Part shown: positions 42,763-50,675 of the stretch, piece by piece
Position numbering within the stretch: position 1 is the first letter of the stretch
Layout: each line of letters begins with the position of its first letter
NCBI RefSeq assembly: GCF_017948485.1
Contig: NZ_JAFFSX010000005.1
Coordinates: 248,001 to 312,000 of the forward strand
Source: Streptomyces sp. GESEQ-35
Lineage (GTDB): Bacteria; Actinomycetota; Actinomycetes; Streptomycetales; Streptomycetaceae
Reading direction: 5' to 3'
Length of the DNA: 64,000 nt
Program-made: the position numbers and the translations under genes
Notes under the pieces: model-generated
What the model was told of the DNA's origin: nothing
Database searches by the model: none
Seen by the model: the letters and a program-made list of their open reading frames with translations, nothing else

Positions 42763-43185
42763 ATGTCAGATGCCTTCACCACCCGAGTGCTGAACGTCAC
42801 CTCCGGTTCCGCGGAGCGGGTCGTCGACCTCACCCACGACTGCGAGACCTTCCTGCGGGAGGCGGCGGCCGGTCGCGACGGCCTGCTGAACGTCTTCGTC
42901 CCCCACGCCACCGCCGGCATCGCGATCATCGAGACGGGCGCGGGCAGCGACAACGACCTCCTCGCCGCCCTGCACACCCTTCTGCCCGCCGACGACCGCT
43001 GGCAACACCGCCACGGCAGCCCCGGCCACGGCCGCGACCACGTCCTGCCGGCGTTCGTACCCCCACATGCGACGCTGCCGGTGCTGGGCGGGCGGCTGGA
43101 GTTGGGGACGTGGCAGTCGGTGTGTCTGGTTGACACAAATAGGGATAATGCTGAGCGAAAGGTTCGTTTCACCTTTCTTGCGTGA
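42763..43185 (+). CDS. YjbQ family protein (UPF0047, secondary thiamine-phosphate synthase type)
   Basis: A 140-aa protein with the family signature: VFVPHATAGIAIIETGAGSD, DDRWQHRHGSPGHGRDHVLP and GGRLELGTWQSVCLVDTNRD. YjbQ proteins form trimers and show weak thiamine-phosphate synthase activity; the cellular role is uncertain. ATG 42763 is chosen for GAGG 9 nt upstream and for agreement with the usual family start; ATG 42748 behind GGGGGA would add five residues. It is divergent from the ssu operon. Confidence 0.9.
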   Translation: MSDAFTTRVLNVTSGSAERVVDLTHDCETFLREAAAGRDGLLNVFVPHATAGIAIIETGAGSDNDLLAALHTLLPADDRWQHRHGSPGHGRDHVLPAFVPPHATLPVLGGRLELGTWQSVCLVDTNRDNAERKVRFTFLA

Positions 43186-43232
43186 TCCTGACCTGGCGCC
43201 GGGGTGCGGCGTTCCCCGGCACGCTCATCTCG

Positions 43233-44222
43233 CTACGCGATGAACCCCTCGTCCCTGAGGAACTTCACCGCCGCCTGCTGCGGAGTCGCGCCGTCGATGT
43301 CCACCATGCCGTTGAGCTCGATGATCACCTGCTGGGTGAGCTTGTCCCCGAGCAGCTGCACCAGCGTCTTCAACTCCGGGTTCTCCTTCGCGGTCTTCTC
43401 ACGCAGCGTCAGACCCACCAGCTGCGTCAGGAAGTGGGTCTTGTCGTCATCGAGGACCTTCAGGCCGAGGGACTTGATGCGGGCGTCCGTGGTGAAGACC
43501 TCGGCGAAGTTGCAGGGGCTCTGCTTCGCCACATTGACGAAGTTCAGCGCGAAGGCGTTCTGGTAGACCTGCGTGGCCGGAATGCGCACGTCGTACACCT
43601 TCTGCACCGGGCCGATCTCCCGGTCGAGGAACTCGGCCGCGCCGCACAGCGTGACCTCGCCCGGGTGATCCTTCGCCAGTTGCTTGAGCTGGCTGAGCTT
43701 GTCGACCTCGCCGGCCGGGCCCTCGGCGTCGCCCGCGCGGGCGATGGCGTACTGGTCGCCGAACTTCGCCGGGCCCAGCCAGGTGATCTTGTTCTGCTCC
43801 TCGTCCAGCCGCGCCGTCTCGTCGAACTGTTCCCTGGCCCCCGGCAGAACGCTCGTCTTCTTGAGGAACTCCGACCACCCGGTACCGGCATACTCCCAGT
43901 ACATGTCGATGTCGCCGCCGCGCAGCGCCTTACGGACGATCGCCGAACCCGTAAGACCCGTCTGGTCCTTGGTCTTCGCGCCGGCGGCCTGTAGGGCGTA
44001 GATCAGGATGTTGCCGAGGACGGTCTGCTCGGTGAACTCCTTCGAGCCGACCGTGAAGCTCTTGCCGGACAGATCGACGGCCTTCGCGATACTGCCGCCC
44101 TTGAGCTGCCCCGCGGAGACGCTCGACGCCAGATCGCCGGAGGTGGACGAGCAGCCGGCGCAGACCGCGGTGAAGGACAGTACGGCCAGCAGCGCGCCCA
44201 GGCGCCTTTGCGGACGGTTCAT
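43233..44222 (-). CDS. Osmoprotectant (glycine betaine/choline) ABC transporter substrate-binding lipoprotein
   Basis: A 329-aa protein with a signal ending AVCAGC (lipobox with Cys at -3, slightly atypical), then an OpuCC/ProX-type binding domain: FTVGSKEFTEQTVLGNILIY, TGLTGSAIVRKALRGGDIDM, YWEYAGTGWSEFLKK and FTTDARIKSLGLKVLDDDKT. It captures quaternary ammonium compounds for import. The start ATG 44222 overlaps the permease stop (ATGA). It is the last gene of a four-gene operon. Confidence 0.92.
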   Translation of the reverse strand: MNRPQRRLGALLAVLSFTAVCAGCSSTSGDLASSVSAGQLKGGSIAKAVDLSGKSFTVGSKEFTEQTVLGNILIYALQAAGAKTKDQTGLTGSAIVRKALRGGDIDMYWEYAGTGWSEFLKKTSVLPGAREQFDETARLDEEQNKITWLGPAKFGDQYAIARAGDAEGPAGEVDKLSQLKQLAKDHPGEVTLCGAAEFLDREIGPVQKVYDVRIPATQVYQNAFALNFVNVAKQSPCNFAEVFTTDARIKSLGLKVLDDDKTHFLTQLVGLTLREKTAKENPELKTLVQLLGDKLTQQVIIELNGMVDIDGATPQQAAVKFLRDEGFIA

Positions 44223-45007
44223 TGCAGCCCCCGTGGCCTGAGAAGGTCTTCGGCGATCGACGCCGCCCAGTCGACGAGCAGCGCCAGCGCGGCGACCAGC
44301 ACGCTGCCGGTGAGCAGGACCACATCGCGGCTGGAGCTGATGCCGTTGGAGATGACGTCGCCGAGGCCGCCCGCACCGACGAAAGTGGCCAGCGCCACGG
44401 TGCCGACGGTGATCACGAGGGCCGTACGTACACCGGCGAGGATCACCGGGACGGCCAGGGGCAGCTCGATCTGGAGCAGCACCGACCAACGGGTCATTCC
44501 CATGCCCCGCGCCGACTCGATCACCGAGCGGTCGACCTGCTGAAGCCCGGCGATGGTGTTGCGCAGCACGGGCAGGATTCCGTACACGAGGAAGGCGATG
44601 ATCGCGATCTCGTTGACGCCCAGCGTCTTGAAGCCGACGGCCAGCAGCACGATCAGCCCGAGGGACGGCAGTGCCTGCCCGATGTTGGCGACGACCAGGA
44701 TCGGCGAGGCCCAGCGGCGCGCCCAGGGGCGGGTGAGCAGGACGCCGCAGGGCACGGCGATCACCAGGATGAGGGCGGACACGACGAGCGTGAGGCCGAG
44801 ATGCTTCAGGATCCGGTTCGTGAGGTAGTCGGCGTTGAGGCTGCGCTGCTCGATGGAGTCCAGCTGATGACCGGAGACGTAGAGGTAGAGCGCGAGCAGC
44901 GCGAGGCCGATGACCACCGGCAGGACCGCGTACCGCCCGAATGTGAGCAGTCGCCCGCGGGCGGCGGTCTCGGTCACCGGGGGGCGGGGCTGGGTGATGA
45001 CCGCCAT
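44219..45007 (-). CDS. Osmoprotectant ABC transporter permease (second)
   Basis: A 262-aa membrane protein with five or six helices and the permease core ILVVANIGQALPSLGLIVLL, VYGILPVLRNTIAGLQQVDR, the EAA-loop SARGMGMTRWSVLLQIELPL and GTVALATFVGAGGLGDVISN. The start ATG directly follows the stop of the ATPase gene (0-bp gap). Pairs with the permease at 46204-46851. Confidence 0.93.
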   Translation of the reverse strand: MAVITQPRPPVTETAARGRLLTFGRYAVLPVVIGLALLALYLYVSGHQLDSIEQRSLNADYLTNRILKHLGLTLVVSALILVIAVPCGVLLTRPWARRWASPILVVANIGQALPSLGLIVLLAVGFKTLGVNEIAIIAFLVYGILPVLRNTIAGLQQVDRSVIESARGMGMTRWSVLLQIELPLAVPVILAGVRTALVITVGTVALATFVGAGGLGDVISNGISSSRDVVLLTGSVLVAALALLVDWAASIAEDLLRPRGLQ

Positions 45008-46207
45008 CTACCGCACCTCCCGGCGGGTGGGCGCTGCCACGGCCCCGGCGCGCTCCGCGTGGATGAGGGTGCGCAGCGAGTCGAGCTCGAGGACGCCGCG
45101 GTAGCGGCCGTCGTCATGGGTGACCACAGCGGCCGCGGCGTTGAGGGTGAGCATCTGGTCCAGCGCCTCGTAGAGGGTGTCGCGCGGTCCGAGCGGGGAG
45201 AGCACCGGTATCGCCCTCCCCCAGACTTCGTCCGGGGGGACCCCCATCTCGCTTCGCTCGCCGTCCGCGGCCCGGTCGGCCGGCAGCCAGCCCACAGGGT
45301 GCCGGTCGCCGTCGAGTACGAGCAGGAACTCCCGCCCGTTCGCGGCCGCCGCCGCGCTCCGCCGCTCCTCGACGGAGGCGCCCTCGGCGAGGGTCGGCCA
45401 GTCACCGGGTATGTCGACGTCCGCCAGTCGGCTCAGCGAGAGCCGGCGCACCGCGGCGCCGCTGCCGATGAAGCCGGCGACGAAGTCGTTGACCGGCTCG
45501 GAGAGGATGCGCTCGGGGGTGTCGTACTGCTCGACCCTGCCGTTCGACGAGAAGATCGCGATCCGGTCGCCCATCTTCACGGCCTCGTCGATGTCATGGG
45601 TGACGAAGACGATGGTCTTCCTCAACTCGGCCTGAATACGCAGGAACTCGTTCTGGAGTGACGCGCGGTTGAGCGGGTCGATGGCGCCGAAGGGCTCGTC
45701 CATGAGCATGACCTGCGGGTCACCGCCGAGCGCGCGGGCGACGCCGACGCGCTGCTGCTCACCGCCGGAGAGCTGCTTGGGGAAGCGCCGCCGGTACGTG
45801 TCCGGGTCGAGGCCGACGAGCGCGAGGAGTTCGTCGACTCGGGCGGCGACGCGGTCCTTGGACCAGCCGAGCATCCGCGGCACGGTCGCGATGTTGTCGG
45901 CGACGGAGCGGTGCGGGAAGAGGCCGGTCTGCTGGATGGAGTAGCCGATACGGCGGCGCAGCACGTCCGGGTTGCCGTCGGTGACGTCCTTGCCGTCCAG
46001 GTGGATCCGCCCGGAGGTGGGCTCGATCAGCCGGTTGATGAGCTTCATCGTGGTCGTCTTGCCACAGCCTGACGGCCCGACGAGGACGACGATCTCGCCC
46101 GCCGGGATGTCGAGCGAGAGTCCGTCCACGGCGGGGGCGGTCTGTCCGTCGTACGCCTTGGTGAGCCGGTCCAGCCGGATCATCGGCTCGGCCTGGGTCT
46201 CGGTCAT
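45008..46207 (-). CDS. Osmoprotectant ABC transporter ATP-binding protein with CBS domains
   Basis: A 399-aa ATPase of OpuCA/ProV type: Walker A LVGPSGCGKTTTMKLINRLI, Q-loop YSIQQTGLFPHRSV, signature LSGGEQQRVGVARALG, Walker B VMLMDEPFGAIDPLNRASLQ and H-loop FVTHDIDEAVKMGDRI. After about residue 245 come two CBS modules (FLLVLDGDRHPVGWLPADRA and DTLYEALDQMLTLNAAAAVV) that in this family gate transport by ionic strength. Between them a roughly 15-residue stretch, ERSEMGVPPDEVWGRA, is encoded by a palindromic repeat and looks like an in-frame insertion. Overlaps the upstream permease by 4 bp. Confidence 0.94.
   Translation of the reverse strand: MTETQAEPMIRLDRLTKAYDGQTAPAVDGLSLDIPAGEIVVLVGPSGCGKTTTMKLINRLIEPTSGRIHLDGKDVTDGNPDVLRRRIGYSIQQTGLFPHRSVADNIATVPRMLGWSKDRVAARVDELLALVGLDPDTYRRRFPKQLSGGEQQRVGVARALGGDPQVMLMDEPFGAIDPLNRASLQNEFLRIQAELRKTIVFVTHDIDEAVKMGDRIAIFSSNGRVEQYDTPERILSEPVNDFVAGFIGSGAAVRRLSLSRLADVDIPGDWPTLAEGASVEERRSAAAAANGREFLLVLDGDRHPVGWLPADRAADGERSEMGVPPDEVWGRAIPVLSPLGPRDTLYEALDQMLTLNAAAAVVTHDDGRYRGVLELDSLRTLIHAERAGAVAAPTRREVR
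45215..45260. repeat. Palindromic repeat element inside CBS-domain coding sequence
   Basis: The segment contains CTCCCCCAGACTTCGTCCGG followed by GGGGACCCCCATCTCGCTTC and GCTCG. It can fold through TCCCCC/GGGGGA arms around the short stem GAC/GTC. I recognise this as a type of sequence widely repeated between Streptomyces genes. Here it lies in frame in the ABC ATPase gene and encodes about 15 residues not expected in the CBS region. Genome-wide copy number was not checked. Confidence 0.65.
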
Positions 46208-46851
46208 GTGCTGAGCCCTCTCGACGTCGTGAGTCGCTTCAGCAGTGCGAACGCCGCGTCGAACAGCACGGCGAGCACGACGATCGCCGCGGCGCCCTCA
46301 ATGGTCAGATAGATGGCGAAGGGAGTGCCGGCCTTGTCGAGGCCCTGGAGGATGAGATTGCCCAGGCCCGGGCCGTTGACGGCGGCGGCGATGGCGGCGA
46401 TGCCGAGCAGCAGCTGGGCGGCCACCCGCAGTCCGGTCACGATGACCGGCCAGGCAAGCGGCAACTCCACGCTCAGCAGCACCTTGAGCCGGCTCATGCC
46501 CATGCCCCGCGCCGACTCCACAACGGCGGGGTCGACTTCACGCAGGCCTACGACCGTATTACGGATGACGGGCAGCAGGGCGTACATCGTCAGAGCCACG
46601 ATCGAGGGCCCGGTGCCCAGCCCGAGCGGGGTGATGAGCAGACCGAACAAGGCGTACGAGGGAATCGTGAGGAACACCCCCGCGACCCCCAGAACAGCGG
46701 CGCGCGGCAGCCTGGTGCGGTAGACGAGTACCGCCAGGGGCAGGCCCACCGCCACCGCCAGGCCGAGCCCTTCGAGGACGAGCACGGCATGATCCACCGT
46801 GGCATCCCGAACATCCGGCCAGTTCCCGGACAGGAAGTCGATGAAATCCAC
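46204..46851 (-). CDS. Osmoprotectant ABC transporter permease (first)
   Basis: A 215-aa membrane protein: GLAVAVGLPLAVLVYRTRLP, VFLTIPSYALFGLLITPLGL, LLPVIRNTVVGLREVDPAVV, SARGMGMSRLKVLLSVELPL and NGPGLGNLILQGLDKAGTPF. It is the first gene of the importer operon; its stop overlaps the ATPase start (ATGA). The start is GTG 46851 with a weak GGGTAAGAG upstream. Confidence 0.92.
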   Translation of the reverse strand: MDFIDFLSGNWPDVRDATVDHAVLVLEGLGLAVAVGLPLAVLVYRTRLPRAAVLGVAGVFLTIPSYALFGLLITPLGLGTGPSIVALTMYALLPVIRNTVVGLREVDPAVVESARGMGMSRLKVLLSVELPLAWPVIVTGLRVAAQLLLGIAAIAAAVNGPGLGNLILQGLDKAGTPFAIYLTIEGAAAIVVLAVLFDAAFALLKRLTTSRGLST

Positions 46852-46933
46852 GGCGCGCTCTTACCCGCCGACAGGCCATCCGAACGTCACGAGAAGCTCA
46901 TCTGCGGATCATCGGCCCATTTCTGATGATTCT

Positions 46934-46956
46934 TCAGGCAAAGGTTTTCTGCCTGA
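46934..46956. promoter_or_regulatory. Inverted repeat upstream of osmoprotectant operon
   Basis: TCAGGCA at 46934-46940 and TGCCTGA at 46950-46956 are perfect 7-bp arms with a 9-bp AT-rich spacer. The element is 82 bp before the first permease start and lies in a locally AT-rich patch, suiting an operator over the promoter. Confidence 0.6.
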
Positions 46957-47036
46957 TGACCGGTCGGTGATTCCTCTGTGCGGGCCGCGCCGCGCGGGAC
47001 CCGAGGGTCACCCGTGGCTGGTTTCAGCCATGAGGT

Positions 47037-47064
47037 CTATCGGTCGGTGTCACTGGCCCGATAG
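47037..47064. promoter_or_regulatory. Inverted repeat upstream of methyltransferase-like gene
   Basis: CTATCGG at 47037-47043 and CCGATAG at 47058-47064 are perfect 7-bp arms with a 14-bp spacer, 43-70 bp before GTG 47107. CATAGT at about 47086 could be a -10 element. The pair may be an operator. Confidence 0.5.
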
Positions 47065-47106
47065 AGCTGTGCAGCGGACCCGCCCCATAGTGTGGAGGTA
47101 CGAGCC

Positions 47107-47934
47107 GTGGCCGTAAGCCCTGTCAGCACCGCATCGGGCAAAACCCGATTCGACGACATCTACAACCAGCCGGACCCTCGCGCCTACGTCCGCCGACTCG
47201 CCCCGCTGGAGTACGAGATACCGCACCATGCCCAGGACGTCTTCCGGCGCACCCGCGCCGACCGGTCCGCGGCCGGCCGCACCGACGGCCCCGTCACCGT
47301 CCTGGACCTCTGCTGCTCGTACGGCTTCAACGCCGCTCTCCTCAACCACCACGTCACACTTGCGGAGCTGTACGCGCACTACACCAGCTCCGAGGCCGAC
47401 TCCCTCACACCCGCCGAACTCATCGAACACGACAAGGAGTTCTACGCCTCGCGGCGCCGCGAGGACGCGGCCCCGGTCGTCGGGCTCGACACCGCCGACA
47501 ACGCCGTCCAGTACGCCCTGGCCGTCGGCCTGCTCGACGAGGCCTATGCCGAGAACCTGGAACACCACCCGCCCAGCCCCCGGCTACGGCGCGCCGTCGC
47601 GGACACCGGCCTGGTCACCGTCACCGGAGGCGTCGGCTACATCACCCAGCGCACGTTCGAGGCGCTGCTGGGGGGTCGACGGAAGCCGATCTGGGTCAGC
47701 GCGTTCGTCCTGCGCACCGTGCGCTACCAGCCCGTGATCGAGACGCTGGCAGCCCACGGCCTGACCACCGAGACCGAGTCCGCGCAAACCTATCCCCAGC
47801 GGCTGTTCACCAGCGCGGCGGAACAGCGTCGCGCCGTCGAGCAGGTGCTCCGTGCCGGCGACGACCCCACCGGACTGGAGGCGGACGGCCGCTATCACAC
47901 CCGGCTGTACCAGTCCCGGCCGCCCTCCGAATGA
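47107..47934 (+). CDS. SAM-dependent methyltransferase-like protein
   Basis: A 275-aa protein. VTVLDLCCSYGFNAALLNHH near residue 60 resembles SAM motif I but with CCSYGFN in place of the usual Gly-rich loop, and ALAVGLLDEAYAENLE and VTVTGGVGYITQRTFEALL fit a Rossmann-like fold. GTG 47107 has GGAGG 8 nt upstream. The frame continues in front to 47092 but without a better site. I regard methyltransferase as likely but not proven; acceptor unknown. Confidence 0.75.
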   Translation: MAVSPVSTASGKTRFDDIYNQPDPRAYVRRLAPLEYEIPHHAQDVFRRTRADRSAAGRTDGPVTVLDLCCSYGFNAALLNHHVTLAELYAHYTSSEADSLTPAELIEHDKEFYASRRREDAAPVVGLDTADNAVQYALAVGLLDEAYAENLEHHPPSPRLRRAVADTGLVTVTGGVGYITQRTFEALLGGRRKPIWVSAFVLRTVRYQPVIETLAAHGLTTETESAQTYPQRLFTSAAEQRRAVEQVLRAGDDPTGLEADGRYHTRLYQSRPPSE

Positions 47935-48128
47935 CTGACGCCCAGGAGTAGAAGCAGCTGATCGGCGGGCTCCATTTCCGCAGGGAACCGGGCCCGCCGA
48001 CTGGCCGTCAGACGGGCGGCGCCGGGCGGTTCGGTCTTTTCGGAGGCCGTATCGCCCGTATCGCCCTTATCCTTCATGGTGACCACGGCGTCACATCGCG
48101 GGCGCCGAACCACTGGAGGCAACACCCC
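47935..48128. other. Upstream region of the displaced rpoA gene
   Basis: A 194-bp spacer. It contains the repeated CGTATCGCC pattern around 48047-48065 and ends in ACTGGAGGCAACACCCC before GTG 48129. No ribosomal protein gene (rpsD, expected upstream of rpoA) is present. Confidence 0.5.
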
Positions 48129-49151
48129 GTGCTGATTGCTCAGCGTCCGTCCCTGGCCGAAGAGGTCGTAGACGAGTTCCGCTCCCGGTTCGTGATCGAG
48201 CCGCTGGAGCCGGGCTTCGGCTACACGCTCGGCAACTCCCTGCGTCGTACCCTCCTCTCCTCGATCCCGGGTGCGGCGGTCACGTCGGTCCGCGTCGACG
48301 GCGTCCTGCACGAGTTCACCACCGTGCCGGGCGTCAAGGAGGACGTAACCGACCTGATCCTCAACATCAAGCAGCTGGTCGTGAGCAGCGAGCAGGACGA
48401 GCCGGTCGTGATGTACCTGCGCAAGCAGGGTCCCGGCCTGGTCACTGCCGCTGACATCGCGCCGCCCGCCGGTGTCGAGGTACACAACCCCGACCTCGTC
48501 CTCGCCACGCTCAACGGCAAGGGCAAGCTGGAGATGGAGCTGACCGTCGAGCGCGGTCGCGGCTACGTCTCCGCCGTGCAGAACAAGCAGGTGGGCCAGG
48601 AGATCGGCCGTATCCCGGTCGACTCCATCTACTCGCCGGTGCTGAAGGTCACGTACAAGGTCGAGGCGACCCGTGTCGAGCAGCGCACCGACTTCGACAA
48701 GCTGATCGTCGACGTCGAGACCAAGCAGGCCATGCGTCCGCGTGACGCCATGGCGTCCGCCGGCAAGACGCTGGTGGAGCTGTTCGGTCTGGCGCGCGAG
48801 CTGAACTTCGATGCCGAGGGCATCGATATGGGCCCGTCCCCCACGGACGCCGCGCTCGCAGCCGATCTGGTACTGCCGATCGAGGAGCTGGAGCTCACCG
48901 TTCGGTCGTACAACTGCCTCAAGCGTGAGGGCGTCCACTCCGTGGGTGAGCTCGTCGCCCGCTCCGAGGCCGACCTGCTGGACATCCGTAACTTCGGTGC
49001 GAAGTCCATCGACGAGGTCAAGGCGAAGCTGGCCGGCATGGGTCTGGCCCTCAAGGACAGCCCGCCCGGATTCGACCCCACCGCCGCTGCCGACGCCTTC
49101 GGCGCGAGCAATGACGTGGACGCCGGGTTCGTCGAGACCGAGGAGTACTGA
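48129..49151 (+). CDS. rpoA: RNA polymerase alpha subunit, copy outside the ribosomal-protein operon
   Basis: A complete 340-aa alpha subunit. The N-terminal assembly domain has [40 protein letters not shown] and [20 protein letters not shown]; the C-terminal DNA-contact domain has [40 protein letters not shown] and [16 protein letters not shown]. It looks fully functional and close to the usual Streptomyces sequence. GGAGG lies 9 nt before GTG 48129. Neighbours are a methyltransferase-like gene and a secreted propeller, not rpsM-rpsK-rpsD and rplQ, so this is either a second copy or a relocated gene. A strong stem-loop follows. Confidence 0.97.
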   Translation: MLIAQRPSLAEEVVDEFRSRFVIEPLEPGFGYTLGNSLRRTLLSSIPGAAVTSVRVDGVLHEFTTVPGVKEDVTDLILNIKQLVVSSEQDEPVVMYLRKQGPGLVTAADIAPPAGVEVHNPDLVLATLNGKGKLEMELTVERGRGYVSAVQNKQVGQEIGRIPVDSIYSPVLKVTYKVEATRVEQRTDFDKLIVDVETKQAMRPRDAMASAGKTLVELFGLARELNFDAEGIDMGPSPTDAALAADLVLPIEELELTVRSYNCLKREGVHSVGELVARSEADLLDIRNFGAKSIDEVKAKLAGMGLALKDSPPGFDPTAAADAFGASNDVDAGFVETEEY

Positions 49152-49231
49152 CCGCTGCGCTGTGCCGGGGCGCGAGGGTGCCGGGTGAGCAGCGCGGCGG
49201 TGTCCGCGCGCCCGTCACGTTGTGACATCGC

Positions 49232-49282
49232 GAACTGCGCGATCCCTCGGGCCCCGGGCATTTCCGTGCCGGGGCGCAGTTC
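49232..49282. terminator. Nested stem-loop terminator after rpoA
   Basis: Outer arms GAACTGCGC (49232-49240) and GCGCAGTTC (49274-49282) enclose an inner GC-rich hairpin built from GCCCCGGGCA and TGCCGGGGC around TTTCCG. The compound stem lies 80 bp after the rpoA stop and is a good factor-independent or attenuating terminator. Confidence 0.75.
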
Positions 49283-49394
49283 TTACGAGAGCCTGACGCG
49301 GTCGTGAAACCCCCCTGCCCCTTGTGCCTCGCGGGCAACTCTGGTCCCGTCCGCCGCCGGATCGTGGTGGCGGCACGAGCCCGAGGAGCGATGC

Positions 49395-50609
49395 ATGAGC
49401 AGGCACATCAGGCGCAGGTCCCCGTTACAGGTCCGGCTGCTGACGGCCGGAGCCGGTGTCGTCGCAGCGGTGGCGGCGGTCGCGACGGTGGCCGTCGCCT
49501 CGGCGGACGAGCCCGGCGGACAGGACGCGCAACAGGCCAGGACCGGCGCGGACCACGCCGTGTTCGTCCAGGGCAACGAACTCGACGGCAACACCATCCA
49601 CGTCTTCGAGCGCGGCCAGGACGGCGCACTGAGCGCGTCCGGCGACTTCGCCACCGGCGGCAAGGGCGGCGACCAGGTCGACGCGCCCACCGACTCGCTC
49701 GCCTCCCAGGGGTCGCTCGTCTACGACAAGAAGTCGGGGCTGCTGCTGGCGGTCAACGCGGGCAGCGGCACCGTGACGTCCTTCCAGGTCGACGGACAGG
49801 AACTGACGCACCGCAAAGTGGTGGACTCCGGCGGCGACTTCCCGGCCTCCATCACGGTGTACGGCAAACTCGCCTACGTCATGAACGCGGGCGGCGAGGG
49901 CAGCATCCAGGGCTTCCGGATCACCGCCGAGGGGCTGAAGCCGTTGCGCGATTCGCACCGTTCCCTGGGCCTGGACAACGCCAAGGTGCCGTTGTTCAGC
50001 AGTTCGCCCGGCCAGGTGGCCTTCACCCCGGGCGGCCGGACCCTGGCGGTGACCACGAAGTCCGCCAACACCATCGAGGTCTTCGCGATAGGGCGCGACG
50101 GAAGGCCCGCGCACCAGGCCGTGGTCAACGACTCCGCCGGGGGCGTGCCGTTCGCGATCACCTTCGACAAGAGCGGCCGGATGCTGGTGGCCGAAGCGGA
50201 GAAGTCGACGGTCACCACGTACAAGGTGCGCGCCGACGCCAGCCTCAAGGTGGTCCAGGAGCCGCTGGCCAACGGCCAGGACACACTGTGCTGGCTGGAG
50301 CGCGCCGGGGACTTCTTCTACGGCGGCAACACCGGCAACTCCACCGTCACCGGCTACCGCACCGACCGCCAGGGCAGGCTCGCGCTCACCAACGACGTCG
50401 GCATCGCCACGCCCCCGTCGGCCAAGTCCCAGGGGGTCATCGATCTGGCGGTGACGCAGGACGAGAGGTTCCTCTACGTGCAGAACGCCGTTTCGGGTAC
50501 GGTCGACGGCTTCAGGGTCGGCAGGAACGGCTCGCTCGCCAAGGTCACCACCGTCACTGGACTGCCCGCCTTCGCCGAGTCCGGCATGGAGGGCATCGTC
50601 GCGGTGTAA
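49395..50609 (+). CDS. Secreted beta-propeller protein, lactonase-like
   Basis: A 404-aa protein with a signal peptide (basic SRHIRRRSPLQ then AGAGVVAAVAAVATVAVASA). The mature part is a repeat propeller of the YncE/6-phosphogluconolactonase kind: SLVYDKKSGLLLAVNAGSGT, QVAFTPGGRTLAVTTKSANT, AITFDKSGRMLVAEAEKSTV and DLAVTQDERFLYVQNAVSGT. GAGGAG lies 6 nt before ATG 49395. Enzyme activity is not evident; it may bind ligands at the surface. Confidence 0.85.
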   Translation: MSRHIRRRSPLQVRLLTAGAGVVAAVAAVATVAVASADEPGGQDAQQARTGADHAVFVQGNELDGNTIHVFERGQDGALSASGDFATGGKGGDQVDAPTDSLASQGSLVYDKKSGLLLAVNAGSGTVTSFQVDGQELTHRKVVDSGGDFPASITVYGKLAYVMNAGGEGSIQGFRITAEGLKPLRDSHRSLGLDNAKVPLFSSSPGQVAFTPGGRTLAVTTKSANTIEVFAIGRDGRPAHQAVVNDSAGGVPFAITFDKSGRMLVAEAEKSTVTTYKVRADASLKVVQEPLANGQDTLCWLERAGDFFYGGNTGNSTVTGYRTDRQGRLALTNDVGIATPPSAKSQGVIDLAVTQDERFLYVQNAVSGTVDGFRVGRNGSLAKVTTVTGLPAFAESGMEGIVAV

Positions 50610-50675
50610 GGGAAAGCGGCCGCCGCGGCGTCGGCGCCCCGGACAGCCACCTTGTCCGGGGCGTCGGTCAGGGGA

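Noticed and set aside
47895..48938. A 347-codon minus frame antisense to rpoA
   Set aside because: Shadow frame; rpoA on the plus strand is unmistakable.
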